Origin: Agarophyton chilense
Taxonomy: Eukaryota; Rhodophyta; Florideophyceae; Gracilariales; Gracilariaceae
Direction of reading: 5' to 3'
Assembly: GCA_030374765.1 (NCBI GenBank)
Contig: JARGXX010000093.1
Location: 62,001 to 126,000, forward strand
DNA: 64,000 nucleotides
Positions 1 to 9,002 of this stretch are shown in pieces; position 1 is the first letter of the stretch; each line of letters starts with the position of its first letter. Position numbers and translations under genes: made by a program. The notes below the pieces were generated by a model. That model was not told where the DNA came from. It was given only the letters and a program-made list of their open reading frames with translations, and searched no databases.

Positions 1-321
1 CCCGGGTGATCTGGAGAGTGCATTCCACTGCATATAGGGAACTGCACCTCCCCCATCCTTATCTGATAAAGGCAGGCATCACTTGGGTCACGGCAACACC
101 TTTTGGTTTATTGTTTCTCACCTACCACACAGGCTTTCCCGCGCGTCGACGCCTACCATCATTCACCTACACGGTATAGGCTAGTCGCCCCGCCGTTTGC
201 CCCTGCGGGTTTTCACGGTTCCCTGTTACCATCGAGGTTTATCACGTCTACCTTCTAAGGTTGAGCGTCACCACGCTCCCGAGACAAGACAGTAGCAGAC
301 CCCAGAGGTGATTGTACGACA
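1..321 (+). repeat. 5' LTR of element A, truncated by the window edge
   Basis: This stretch repeats 16808-17128 base for base as far as I can read, at a constant offset of 16807. Similarity stops abruptly after the terminal ACA, as expected at the inner edge of a 5' LTR. The start of this LTR lies left of the window. Confidence 0.9.
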
Positions 322-327
322 TTTTGC

Positions 328-342
328 TCTCCCGACTTAGAA
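328..342 (+). other. PBS-like motif of element A
   Basis: The 15-mer TCTCCCGACTTAGAA lies 6 bases inside the 5' LTR. The same 15-mer occurs just inside the 5' LTR of element B (minus strand, 46286-46300), although the two LTRs are otherwise different. Position and sharing suggest the primer-binding site. The matching tRNA cannot be named from this window. Confidence 0.55.
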
Positions 343-813
343 AGTTTTTTTAGATTTCGTCGTACCTTCACGGTTCACACGAGATTCCGAGAAGAATTGG
401 ACGCTCGTACACCTAGTCGGTTTCAGGAAATCCCGCGAAGCAATACAGGATACCACTATTGGTCACAAGTAGAACGACCTACAAGGAATACGCGTGGTCT
501 GAGCGCCCCGCAAAGCCATAAAGGTCTTAAAGGAGTCTCATCGGCTCAACCGATTCTGTAAAACCCCGAGGAACTGCTCCGGCACCCTCAAGACAAAACC
601 GGAAAGGTACATGGTCCGCCGCCCATTGGCAATGGAACCTCAAAGGGAATTACCAATTGAGGTTGCAGCGCAGGAGCTATGGCCTCAGCTCGAAGAGCGA
701 GCGAAAGCGCTCGTCACCCTCGCGCTCGAGGAAGCATTAACCATAAAGGAGAAGTCGGGTACCCGGATGGTTCCGCCCTCAATGGCCCTAGAAGAAAGTA
801 GTGTGGCAGCCAC

Positions 814-820
814 GGGGTGG
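814..820. repeat. Left copy of a 7-bp target-site duplication
   Basis: GGGGTGG occurs here and again at 9551-9557, exactly where element A's gag sequence breaks off and resumes. It is the best candidate for the target-site duplication of the nested transposon. Seven bases is longer than the 3 bp usual for classical CACTA elements and nearer the 8 bp of KDZ-type relatives. The terminal inverted repeats are too weak to fix the boundary independently. Confidence 0.5.
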
Positions 821-835
821 GTACAGGACTGGACG

Positions 836-961
836 TGTACAGCAGTGCTTGCAGAGTGTCATTGGAGTACACCGAGTAGTGCTCAGCGAGTACTGTGCTC
901 CTCGCAGAGTGTACACGGAGTACGTGTCGCCACAATTGAATAATGGAGGGCGAACAGAGTG
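836..961 (+). repeat. Left subterminal repeat cluster of the CACTA-like element
   Basis: Within 130 bases there are three copies of CAGAGTG, several GAGTAC boxes and one CACGGAGTAC. Matching motifs recur at the other end of the element (9404-9520). I read this as a binding-site array for an element-encoded protein; that role is inferred from CACTA biology. Confidence 0.5.
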
Positions 962-1096
962 CACTTAGTCTGCCTCCACTTCCTGCAAGAGAACAACCTG
1001 AACTCATTTGACAAAGGAGAGTGATGTTTTAGTCATTGCGTGACAATGGTGTGCAAGCCCATGGAATCTGTGTAAATGGGAATCCTGTTTGAGACT

Positions 1097-1225
1097 AGTC
1101 TTTCTATAGGTGGAGAGCGGATCGGCCTAAACGAGCTGATTTGCAAGGTACGGAGATCTGAACCTAGCTTTCTGATTGGTCAGAAGTCCGACGTCAGCGA
1201 CGCCGTGTCGATTGGCCTCCTGCCC
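1097..1225 (+). repeat. 129-bp direct repeat, copy 1
   Basis: This segment is repeated at 3094-3222 with about six mismatches. Both copies start with a pyrimidine-rich run ending in AG (TTTCTATAG here, TTTCTGCAG there), like a splice acceptor. Both can encode the same peptide core (GERIGLNELICKVRRSEPSF, then an IGQKSDV box). Copy 1 lies upstream of the 685-codon frame and copy 2 inside it, 1997 bases apart. Confidence 0.85.
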
Positions 1226-1380
1226 CCAGCGCGTCGTTCTTTTCGGCGCGACATGCGAAGGGTACATCCGCCGCACATACTTCGTTCGGTCACTTCTCAT
1301 CGTCGTCGTCTGCTTCGTCGTTCGACGCGCTTCTTCGCCTTAAGTACGTTGTCTTCACACCGCATTTTCTTGTTCCAGTC

Positions 1381-3438
1381 ATGAATGTTGCTTCTGTTTC
1401 GCACGATGCCCGAACCCTTGCGCATGCGCGTGGACGCAAGCACGAGCGTGGCCGCGGCCGCGGCCGCGCCCGTGGTAGGGGACGTGCGCGTGGAAGGGGT
1501 TCGTCTGTTTCTGGTCGCGTCGCCGATTCTCATGCTGTGCCTTCGCCTTCAGCTGATGCTCACGTGCCCGGTACAGATCCGTTGAACGGTTCCAACCATG
1601 CATCGCCTCAGCTTCCCTTACATTTGATCACACTTGTTGATGCTACATCACCCCCATCTAAGGAGAACCCCACCGTGCAATCACAACCTGATTCCATCGC
1701 CCCTGCATCCTCGCCGCTGTCTCAAGTTCCTGTTGGCGATCAGGTATCGCCGATTGCTTCACCTGCTCGACAGCAGCGTCCTGTCAGCATTCGCTCTGGC
1801 ACCACTCCACGCAACATGACCGTTGTTCTCAACCAAACTAATCAGGTTTCGATCGATAGCGACCACGTCCCACCCGCCATGTCCATTCCTGGCAATATTG
1901 CTACGCTTGTTGACCCTATCAAACCGCTCGCATCACCAAGGCCAGTACAGCGCGATATGAACAATTCGGCTACCGATCCTGCTCACCCTTCTCACAAAGC
2001 ACCCCCGAGCCCTGCCGTTGGCGCAAAGCACGGGGTTACTATTATAGGCGAATCTGTTTCGATCAAGTCCGATCCAACTGGCCCACTTAGGATGTCAAAT
2101 AAGAACAAACCCGAGGAGAACCATAACGGCAACATGAACCTTAAAACAGCGAGGCCAGGCGATAAGAAGCCCAAGGACGGGACATCACTAGAAAACAAAT
2201 ACAATGGGAACAAGCTAGATGACAAGAATATCAGCTCCGGCAGCCCGGAAGAAGACAATTCCAAACACAAGACCCTACGTGCCACCGAGGCAGACGACGT
2301 GAAGTTCGGCGACGAGGCCGATGTCGATAATGGCATCGACACCAAGAAGAGCAGTACTATGAAGAAGCACCACAAAGGGAGTGATGAAAAGAAGCTTACT
2401 CATGAGAACACCAACACTTCCATTGTTGCAAATGATTCAACTGTCCTTGACGCGAGCACCTCCACCTCCGACACTTCTGCATCAAAACCAGACAAAGCGA
2501 ACAATGAAACCAATGATGCATCTGCTGGAAGCCACAGCTCTCATTTATTGGCTCATGCCAACAACAACGCAAAATCCTTGACACAACGAAAATTCCGCTC
2601 ATCTCGTCAAGGCATTGCCAATGCTACTGTGACAAATGCACCTTCTGAAAATTATCGATCCCCAGAGCTGCAAAACTCACCCTCAGTGCCAAATGCGTCT
2701 TTGACGCAACCGAAGCACGCAGAAGCTTCCACACTGGTGAGTCAAAAAACGCAGAAATCAGAGCCTGTCAGCTCAAGAGTCGCCCAATCCAACGGCGCAG
2801 TTCGATCCTCCCAAGGAAGCAAAATGCGTCCGGATTTGAAACGTCGCCACATCCGACAGACATCACAACCTCTTGAAGCCTCCCAGCCACGTCAAGGTGA
2901 TGGTTTCCCTGTTTGGCGTGTTATGGAGTCGTCATCAACAAGGGCAGGAACGGCTGCCGCTAGCTCTACTGCTCGCACTTCTGAAGTAGAGAACAACGAA
3001 ATACAGCGTCAGTCCGATAGAACTACTCCACATCAGAGAGTTCTCGCACCCACCACCCCTCCTGAAAAGGTCCCTGCTACTGTAGAGTCCAAGAGTCTTT
3101 CTGCAGGTGGAGAGCGGATCGGCCTAAACGAGCTGATTTGCAAGGTACGGAGATCTGAACCTAGCTTTTGGATTGGTCAGAAGTCTGACGTCGGCGACGC
3201 CGTGTCGATTGGCCTCCTGCCCGCTGGAATGAGACCTGATGGTGAGGCATGCCCGTTCACCCATTCCCACTTGCGAGACTTTGACCTTACCAATTCGCCG
3301 CTCACGAGAGAATGTGCTCTCCACCTCCCCAATCGCGAGATGCAATGCTCTCCCCACCGTGGCGCATCTGCAAGGATAAAGTATGCCCTTCTTGATGGAA
3401 GTATGCAGTATTTTCTGTTCTTGGTGTTCGCAAACTGA
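1381..3438 (+). CDS. Disordered RG-rich protein carried by the CACTA-like element
   Basis: This is a 685-codon open frame that I do not recognise. Residues about 17-45 are an Arg-Gly/Ala-Arg tract of the kind found in RNA-binding RGG boxes. Residues 50-560 are low-complexity, rich in Ser, Thr, Asn, Pro and Lys, with charged stretches and no membrane segment. Near residues 575-615 it contains the peptide encoded by the second copy of the 129-bp repeat. The C-terminus after that is rich in Cys and His but shows no regular zinc finger. In CACTA elements a second gene often encodes a DNA-binding TnpA-like factor. This position and basic composition would fit, but that is inference. The repeated, acceptor-like segment hints that the real transcript may be spliced. 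Confidence 0.55.
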   Translation: MNVASVSHDARTLAHARGRKHERGRGRGRARGRGRARGRGSSVSGRVADSHAVPSPSADAHVPGTDPLNGSNHASPQLPLHLITLVDATSPPSKENPTVQSQPDSIAPASSPLSQVPVGDQVSPIASPARQQRPVSIRSGTTPRNMTVVLNQTNQVSIDSDHVPPAMSIPGNIATLVDPIKPLASPRPVQRDMNNSATDPAHPSHKAPPSPAVGAKHGVTIIGESVSIKSDPTGPLRMSNKNKPEENHNGNMNLKTARPGDKKPKDGTSLENKYNGNKLDDKNISSGSPEEDNSKHKTLRATEADDVKFGDEADVDNGIDTKKSSTMKKHHKGSDEKKLTHENTNTSIVANDSTVLDASTSTSDTSASKPDKANNETNDASAGSHSSHLLAHANNNAKSLTQRKFRSSRQGIANATVTNAPSENYRSPELQNSPSVPNASLTQPKHAEASTLVSQKTQKSEPVSSRVAQSNGAVRSSQGSKMRPDLKRRHIRQTSQPLEASQPRQGDGFPVWRVMESSSTRAGTAAASSTARTSEVENNEIQRQSDRTTPHQRVLAPTTPPEKVPATVESKSLSAGGERIGLNELICKVRRSEPSFWIGQKSDVGDAVSIGLLPAGMRPDGEACPFTHSHLRDFDLTNSPLTRECALHLPNREMQCSPHRGASARIKYALLDGSMQYFLFLVFAN
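3094..3222 (+). repeat. 129-bp direct repeat, copy 2
   Basis: This is the mate of 1097-1225, about 95 percent identical. It is read in frame by the 685-codon protein. Only a handful of substitutions separate the copies, so the duplication is recent or kept similar by selection or conversion. Confidence 0.85.
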
Positions 3439-3895
3439 GGTTCGTTTTTCAGTAAGCATGTTCGTATTCGATTGTCCTCGGTTTTTGACTCTTCAAGCTG
3501 CTTTGAGGCTCAGGCTAGAACACTTAATTACTTTTCTCTTGCTCCCAGAATGGCTAGATTGGTAGTAGTTCCTTTTGTTCTTGTCATTTTGTTGCGCCCG
3601 CATGGTTTGTTCTCAAGATTCTACATACTCAGCGACACGCAGTTACTCTTTTCTACAGCTAATTCATTGGTTTATTGGTTTTTCTTTCTTTGTATTTACT
3701 ATCTTAATACATACGTTTGCATTCTTTTACGGGTTCGTTGTACTACAATTCATGTTCTTGCTAGGATAGATTTATTCATTGGATGAGTACATTATTCGAA
3801 AAAACTTTCAACTAACTCCTTTCTTTTGCTGAGCTTCAATATTGCGTTTCCGTCAAGTGTCATACCTTTTGCGGTGAAATGGTACACATACGAAA

Positions 3896-5296
3896 CTAAC
3901 GCCTGCTTTCGTGCCGGTGTTGGAAGCGTGTAACGGTTCGTCGGGCTCCTAGATTTCTAGAAACACGGGGCTGTCTGCTGCCAGTAGTATTCTCACAGTC
4001 ATGCGAGTTATTGGCTTGCGAAAATTGCACTGTAGCAGGACGTAATGCAGGAGTGCCGGATTGAGCTGTGGTTCGGGCTCTGGAAGCATAAAACGGGGTC
4101 GAGCCAGCGTGAGCAGCAATTACCCTTTCGAGAACAGCAGGACTTATAAGAGACGCTAACTGCGATGAACACAATCGATCAAAACCTGCAGCAACGGCAT
4201 CAACATCTGCTCCATCGTCGATGGTGTTAGCTGGTTCGGTACTTTCTCGATCTTCATTTTGGTTGGCAGTAGACTTCTCTAACTGAGATATGGGTACGTC
4301 TTCGTCGTTGGGACCAGGATCAGAATCCTGGTCTTCGTTGTCCAAGTTTCGTGCACCAGGTAGGTTTGTGGCCCTATTTTTTTGACTCGATAGGTTGTAA
4401 TCACTGTGAAGCGCATCGTTTTCTTCTGACGAATGGAGGTCTGAGAATGAATGCATGCCAATGACATGAGAAACCGGTATACCCAAAGGACTCGATATTT
4501 GGCGAGCATCATTTAGGCGTCTTTCTACTCGGCCAACAATTGATTGGTCACCAGAACCATCGCGCGAATGCTGCATATCCGGGGTAGGAGTTGTACGTTT
4601 CAACTGCGTGGAAGGTAAGATGTGCGCACCAAAGGCTCCTCGAGAGCTATTTGAAGATGTGCGAACTGTGTTCTGATGATTCTGAAGTGCTGGCAATGTC
4701 GAAGGACCAATGAGGTCTATTCGACGCCTTTGTGTTAATCCGTTGCCAGCAAGGGCGCCGTTCGGTTCTGGAACTCGCTTCGAAGACTTGCACTTCTGAA
4801 TGAAGAACTGTTCAACTCCCCAGTTTGATGCACCCTGCGCAAAAACCATCATGCTAGGCTTGGCACTGGCTGCATCTAACATTCTCTCCGCCAATGACTT
4901 GTTTTCCTTGTATATCGCTGACCAACTCTTTCCTTCCCAACCTCCAGGAAGCATCAAAGCCAATATGTTACCTACGCAATCCTTAGCATGCGCATTGATA
5001 ACCTCATCCGGAACGTCTTCAGGTACGTTAATGAGCCTTCGAGAGTCGGCGACTGGAAGTTTCGCATTTGTTTCCATTATTAACTCCCGAAAGGTTTTTG
5101 CAAGATTTGGGTCTCGACCAAATCTTGCTTGGAATCGTTTTGGTTTGTACAGAGGGTGTCGGAAGGGCTGGGGATGAATGGTATCAACCCTGCATTTGAT
5201 GTAATGCATTTCGTCTTCTATTTTTGACAGTTTGAGCATGGCTCGATCCAGTTTTGATTTCAGTGCATTAAGATCATCACGAAATGCCATCTCCAA
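3896..5296 (-). CDS. Coiled-coil protein of unknown function in the CACTA-like element
   Basis: This is a 466-codon open frame on the minus strand, transcribed away from the transposase. Residues 1-40 have the heptad-like pattern of a short coiled coil. Residues about 45-165 form an ordered-looking basic domain (from LYKPKRFQARFGRDPN to SNWGVEQFFIQKC) with conserved-looking Trp and Pro positions. The rest, about 170-466, is Ser/Asn/Glu-rich and probably disordered. I do not recognise the family. The ordered block could be the DNA-binding part that reads the subterminal repeats, with the coiled coil giving oligomers, but nothing in the sequence proves this. The start is the first ATG; a second in-frame ATG lies two codons later. 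Confidence 0.6.
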   Translation of the reverse strand: MEMAFRDDLNALKSKLDRAMLKLSKIEDEMHYIKCRVDTIHPQPFRHPLYKPKRFQARFGRDPNLAKTFRELIMETNAKLPVADSRRLINVPEDVPDEVINAHAKDCVGNILALMLPGGWEGKSWSAIYKENKSLAERMLDAASAKPSMMVFAQGASNWGVEQFFIQKCKSSKRVPEPNGALAGNGLTQRRRIDLIGPSTLPALQNHQNTVRTSSNSSRGAFGAHILPSTQLKRTTPTPDMQHSRDGSGDQSIVGRVERRLNDARQISSPLGIPVSHVIGMHSFSDLHSSEENDALHSDYNLSSQKNRATNLPGARNLDNEDQDSDPGPNDEDVPISQLEKSTANQNEDRESTEPANTIDDGADVDAVAAGFDRLCSSQLASLISPAVLERVIAAHAGSTPFYASRARTTAQSGTPALRPATVQFSQANNSHDCENTTGSRQPRVSRNLGARRTVTRFQHRHESRR

Positions 5297-5591
5297 ATGA
5301 GTTACGAATTTGGAGTTGTATGGAAGTATAGTACGAGCTCGGCGCTAAGCTTGGTCTGTGCGAGGAAGATGGAGATGCAGCTGCACTTATATCCTCCCAT
5401 ATTTTCGGTTCGTTTATAATATTTTCTGAACAGGCCTCGAATGGAAAGAAGATGCGATGCCACCTAACTGCCACGTTTCAGTTTATTCTATTCTATGTCT
5501 TCATCTTCACTTTTCAGGAATTGAATTCATTTTGCTCCTCGACATTGTGAGGCAAGTAAGACTGACTGCCGTGAATGAATGTTTTCAAACA
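5297..5591. promoter_or_regulatory. Shared divergent promoter region of the CACTA-like element
   Basis: The coiled-coil gene (minus) and the transposase gene (plus) start back to back here. The gap is 160 bp to the first transposase ATG and 295 bp to the more likely one at 5592. AT-rich TATA-like stretches (TTATAATATTTT near 5414, TTATAT near 5388) are present. A bidirectional promoter is the simplest reading of the layout. Confidence 0.4.
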
Positions 5592-8500
5592 ATGGAGCGG
5601 TATGCGTGTCCTCCGTGGTTTCAATGTCGATGTAGAATAGGAAAGCCAGTGAGCCTGTCGACGATGCGGAACCATCGTCGGGAGGCCAACAGGCGTCGGA
5701 AACGGGTTGGACGTGGACTGTTTACTTGGGGCCCAAAGCTGAAGGCGGGGCAAACGAAGTATCACCAATTCGAATGTTTTGATGACCTGAGTGAGCACCC
5801 GACTGACGAAGAGCCTGTGGCGGCCGACGAAGAAATCGGTATAGAAGATGCAGTGCGAAATATTCAGGATTCCATCCATTCCTCGCATGGTGAAGACTTG
5901 TCTCCGGGAAGCAAAAGCGGTTTGATTATGTCACAAGAGGAGTGTACTCTTGGGAGAGAAAATAGCCCTCCACCACCACCGATTCAATCCCTTGGACGTT
6001 CGTCCGCCAATCAAGATAGATCAGAAGACAATCTAGAAGGAAATGGAGGGGATACATCCTCTAAAAATGATGAGGTACAAGAAACCCAATGCACCACCGG
6101 AAGAAACGTTCAGTCAACATACTGTGAAAATGAAGGAAGTAATGTCAGAGATGAATCTGAACAGGAAATTGGGATCTCTCGCGCGAATTGTAACACCAAT
6201 GATTCCTATGGTGAAGCATTTCAACCCGGTCTACACTCCATTCCAGGCATGGAAGAAAGTGGTTCCTCGAAGGAGACGACTTCCGCCGTAGGTGATACAG
6301 GAATGGTGGAACCAGTTGTAGTACCTCAAAGCTCAAGTGGTGACGGACTAGCACATGATGAAGGTTTGCACTCTTCTCAACATTCTGAAATTGTTGCAGG
6401 AGAGGGTAGCTCATACGAAAATGACGACATCGGCGGAACCCAACATGCATCATCATCAATCAGAGGTCTCGGTGCCTGGGTCACAGCACAAATAAGAGTC
6501 GTTGACATCTATCACAAGAATAATTTAGAGTTTACAGTTATGGACGATATCTTGAATATCGTGGATGCCCCTTGCAAAAGCTGGAAGACAGTTACCAGCT
6601 ACATCTGCAGAAGCACTGGGCTGTCCGGTAATCTCGAGAAGTACGCTATATGCCCAGGACACAGGGCATTCGTTGAAATCGATGTTGGGGGGAACTCGGC
6701 AAGAAATGAATTAAGTTCAGCTGTACCGCAAGCAAGCGACTGTGATGTATGTGGAAAATCAACCCCGCCAGAGCTTGATGATGCTGAAGAGGTGTACAAA
6801 TATCTACCAATCTTGCCAAGAATTGAAAAAATGGTGCTTGACCCAGAAATGTGTGAGCAGCTATATCAATATCGTTGGGAATCTGCGCGTGATTCTTGTG
6901 AGGGAATCCTCAGTGACTACATGCACGGGAGTCAGTACGCTCTCCTTCAGCAGAAATACGGCGGTGAGGAGGGAATGAAGTACGATTTCTTCATCGGAGC
7001 GTCCACAGACGGGTTTCAAATCTTTAAAAACAAACTCTACGATGTTTGGATACTCTCAGCCTTAAACCTAAACCTCCCTCCCAACCGTCGTTATCGAATG
7101 CACAATGTGCTGCCACTGGCTTTCATTCCGGGACCTAAGCAGCCCAAGAACCTGCAGTCGTTTCTTATCCCGCTTTTGAATGAAATTCATCGCTCTCTAG
7201 CAGCTGAGGGTGGCATTCTACTTTTTCATGACGGCGTACAACGCAAAGTACGCATTCATCTTCTTTTCTTTTCAGGTGATCAACCAGCCATTTCAAAGGT
7301 CGCATGCCTTGCCGGACCAAACGGTAAAATGCCGTGTCGTGAGTGTGAGATACATGGGCATCATCAAGTACACACGTACTTTCCTTCGAAACTGAGAATT
7401 GCAGAGAGCAGTTCGCGATTCAAGATTTTTTTCAACCCAAGAAGGTTAAATCTTCGAACTCCCACTTCTATAAGCGAAAGCATTGAAAGAGTTGAAGATT
7501 GTTCGACCGAGGCGGCACGGGATCGTGTTCGTTTGGCATCAGGGATATCTGGGAGGACTCTGTTGTTCTCGTTACCATACGTGAATAACTATACTTGGTT
7601 CCCCCAGGACGTGATGCATACCTTTATGAACATTCAACGCGATCTCTTTCAAATCATGTTTGAGACAAAGGATGATGAGTTTACTCTCTACCCTCACGAC
7701 ATTGCCGTGCTGGATAAAGATTTGGTAGGATGGGGGGCAACAATATCCGGTCAAATTGCAGCAAAACCGAGAGCACTCAGCAGGTACAGGAACTGGAAGG
7801 CATCTGAACTGAAGCGTTTCACATCTATGTACTCCACTGTGCTCTTCGATGGTGTAATTCCGCGAAAGTACTTGGATGGTCTATCTAGTTTCGCTGAAAT
7901 TGTGGATATTTGTTTTAGGACAAAGCTCACAAACTTCGATATAGATCGAACAGGACAACTTTGCATCAGTTTCTTTGAACATTTCGAGGAATGTTACTTT
8001 CGGTACAGTCCTTCTCGCGTTTGCTTCTGCAAATCTACGTTTCATGCGCTTTTGCATCTTGCCGAGGGAATGACACGATACGGCCCTCTGGGTGCCGTAT
8101 CGCAGTACTGGCTGGAACGAAGTATCGGATGGGTTCAGGACCGCAACAATTCCCGATACCGAGCAACGGAGTCACTGATGAAAAGCGCTTGCTTTGGGGA
8201 AGCATACAAGCTATTTTATAGGACACCCTTTGTCACTGAAGATGATTCGAAGAAACCAATCATCGAAGCTGGAGGCTTCCAGCGCTTGGGACCAAGCGCA
8301 CAAGTGAGTCTGGCACAATTTACCGACGGACTCCGCCTACGTCAGCTGATTCAGAAGTATTTGGTGAGAAAATACGTAGGAATGTCAGATGCAGACTCGA
8401 GAACACTTGCATCCAGATTACAGAAGTGCCATCTCTGGTCACGCGTAAAGTTCGTCAGCGGAGATACTGTACAAGCATCAAGTGTGTATTGGGATATACG

Positions 8501-9002
8501 GAGCAGGGAAAAGCGTCAACCAAACATGAGGGAGAATTGCTTCGTGGCGGTTGAAATGGACAAGACAGCCAACTCTGCTGATGTGTACTACGGGAGGTTA
8601 ATGCGTTTGATTGAATTTGACCTCTCCGCGATACTTAGTACTGGGGTGTCTGCACCACCAGATTGGCAATGTTCACATTTCGTTGGGTGGTTTGATTGGG
8701 GTGAAAACATGAAGCAAGGACGACAAGGACAGGTATACAAGGAATGTGCCTCCACTCTGGCTTTCAAAAGAGCATCTTTAGAAGATGTTTCAATTATAAA
8801 TCGTCTCATTGGTCTGGCAGAGCATCGATTGTGGAACCAGGAGAGAAATGAAGGAACCGAGAGGAGGGCTCTCGGTCGACGACGGACATACTTTTTAGAC
8901 GACCTCTGCCGCACGCACAGTCTTTTGAATCCCAGAGCGCCTTCCTGGGATGGTATCAACAGAGTACTTTGTGGAGTAGCTGGGAGGGAGACGGAACGTT
9001 AA
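5457..9002 (+). CDS. CACTA-like DDE transposase (Transposase_21/tnp2 type)
   Basis: This is an uninterrupted 1181-codon frame. If translation starts at 5592, the product is 1136 residues and begins near a Cys-rich segment (CPPWFQCRC) followed by a basic stretch, like the N-terminal zinc module of such transposases. After a 350-residue acidic disordered region the catalytic core follows: TDGFQIFKNKLYDVW (first Asp about 516), then IPGPKQPKNLQSFLIPLL, which is the family hallmark. Next come GDQPAISK with a CREC pair (second Asp about 607), FPQDVMHTFMN, and finally WLERSIGWVQD (Glu about 887). This enzyme would cut and paste its own element. Length and motif order match full-size tnp2-like enzymes, and no lesion is visible. 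Assignment to CACTA rather than to the related Plavaka or KDZ groups is less certain. Confidence 0.85.
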   Translation: MPPNCHVSVYSILCLHLHFSGIEFILLLDIVRQVRLTAVNECFQTMERYACPPWFQCRCRIGKPVSLSTMRNHRREANRRRKRVGRGLFTWGPKLKAGQTKYHQFECFDDLSEHPTDEEPVAADEEIGIEDAVRNIQDSIHSSHGEDLSPGSKSGLIMSQEECTLGRENSPPPPPIQSLGRSSANQDRSEDNLEGNGGDTSSKNDEVQETQCTTGRNVQSTYCENEGSNVRDESEQEIGISRANCNTNDSYGEAFQPGLHSIPGMEESGSSKETTSAVGDTGMVEPVVVPQSSSGDGLAHDEGLHSSQHSEIVAGEGSSYENDDIGGTQHASSSIRGLGAWVTAQIRVVDIYHKNNLEFTVMDDILNIVDAPCKSWKTVTSYICRSTGLSGNLEKYAICPGHRAFVEIDVGGNSARNELSSAVPQASDCDVCGKSTPPELDDAEEVYKYLPILPRIEKMVLDPEMCEQLYQYRWESARDSCEGILSDYMHGSQYALLQQKYGGEEGMKYDFFIGASTDGFQIFKNKLYDVWILSALNLNLPPNRRYRMHNVLPLAFIPGPKQPKNLQSFLIPLLNEIHRSLAAEGGILLFHDGVQRKVRIHLLFFSGDQPAISKVACLAGPNGKMPCRECEIHGHHQVHTYFPSKLRIAESSSRFKIFFNPRRLNLRTPTSISESIERVEDCSTEAARDRVRLASGISGRTLLFSLPYVNNYTWFPQDVMHTFMNIQRDLFQIMFETKDDEFTLYPHDIAVLDKDLVGWGATISGQIAAKPRALSRYRNWKASELKRFTSMYSTVLFDGVIPRKYLDGLSSFAEIVDICFRTKLTNFDIDRTGQLCISFFEHFEECYFRYSPSRVCFCKSTFHALLHLAEGMTRYGPLGAVSQYWLERSIGWVQDRNNSRYRATESLMKSACFGEAYKLFYRTPFVTEDDSKKPIIEAGGFQRLGPSAQVSLAQFTDGLRLRQLIQKYLVRKYVGMSDADSRTLASRLQKCHLWSRVKFVSGDTVQASSVYWDIRSREKRQPNMRENCFVAVEMDKTANSADVYYGRLMRLIEFDLSAILSTGVSAPPDWQCSHFVGWFDWGENMKQGRQGQVYKECASTLAFKRASLEDVSIINRLIGLAEHRLWNQERNEGTERRALGRRRTYFLDDLCRTHSLLNPRAPSWDGINRVLCGVAGRETER

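Larger units (their letters stand above)
322..820 (+). mobile_element. Leader and start of the gag region of element A
   Basis: About 280 bases of non-coding leader follow the LTR. An open stretch from about 611 then codes for an acidic, helical peptide that looks like the N-terminal part of gag. It stops making sense at about 820, where the DNA transposon begins. The rest of gag resumes on the far side of that insertion at about 9551. Confidence 0.6.

Noticed and set aside
1297-1603. Arg-rich minus-strand frames opposite the start of the 685-residue protein
   Set aside because: They are antisense shadows of the GC-rich Arg-Gly coding tract.
4800-5177. A 125-codon plus frame
   Set aside because: It is antisense to the ordered part of the coiled-coil gene and has no start context or motif.
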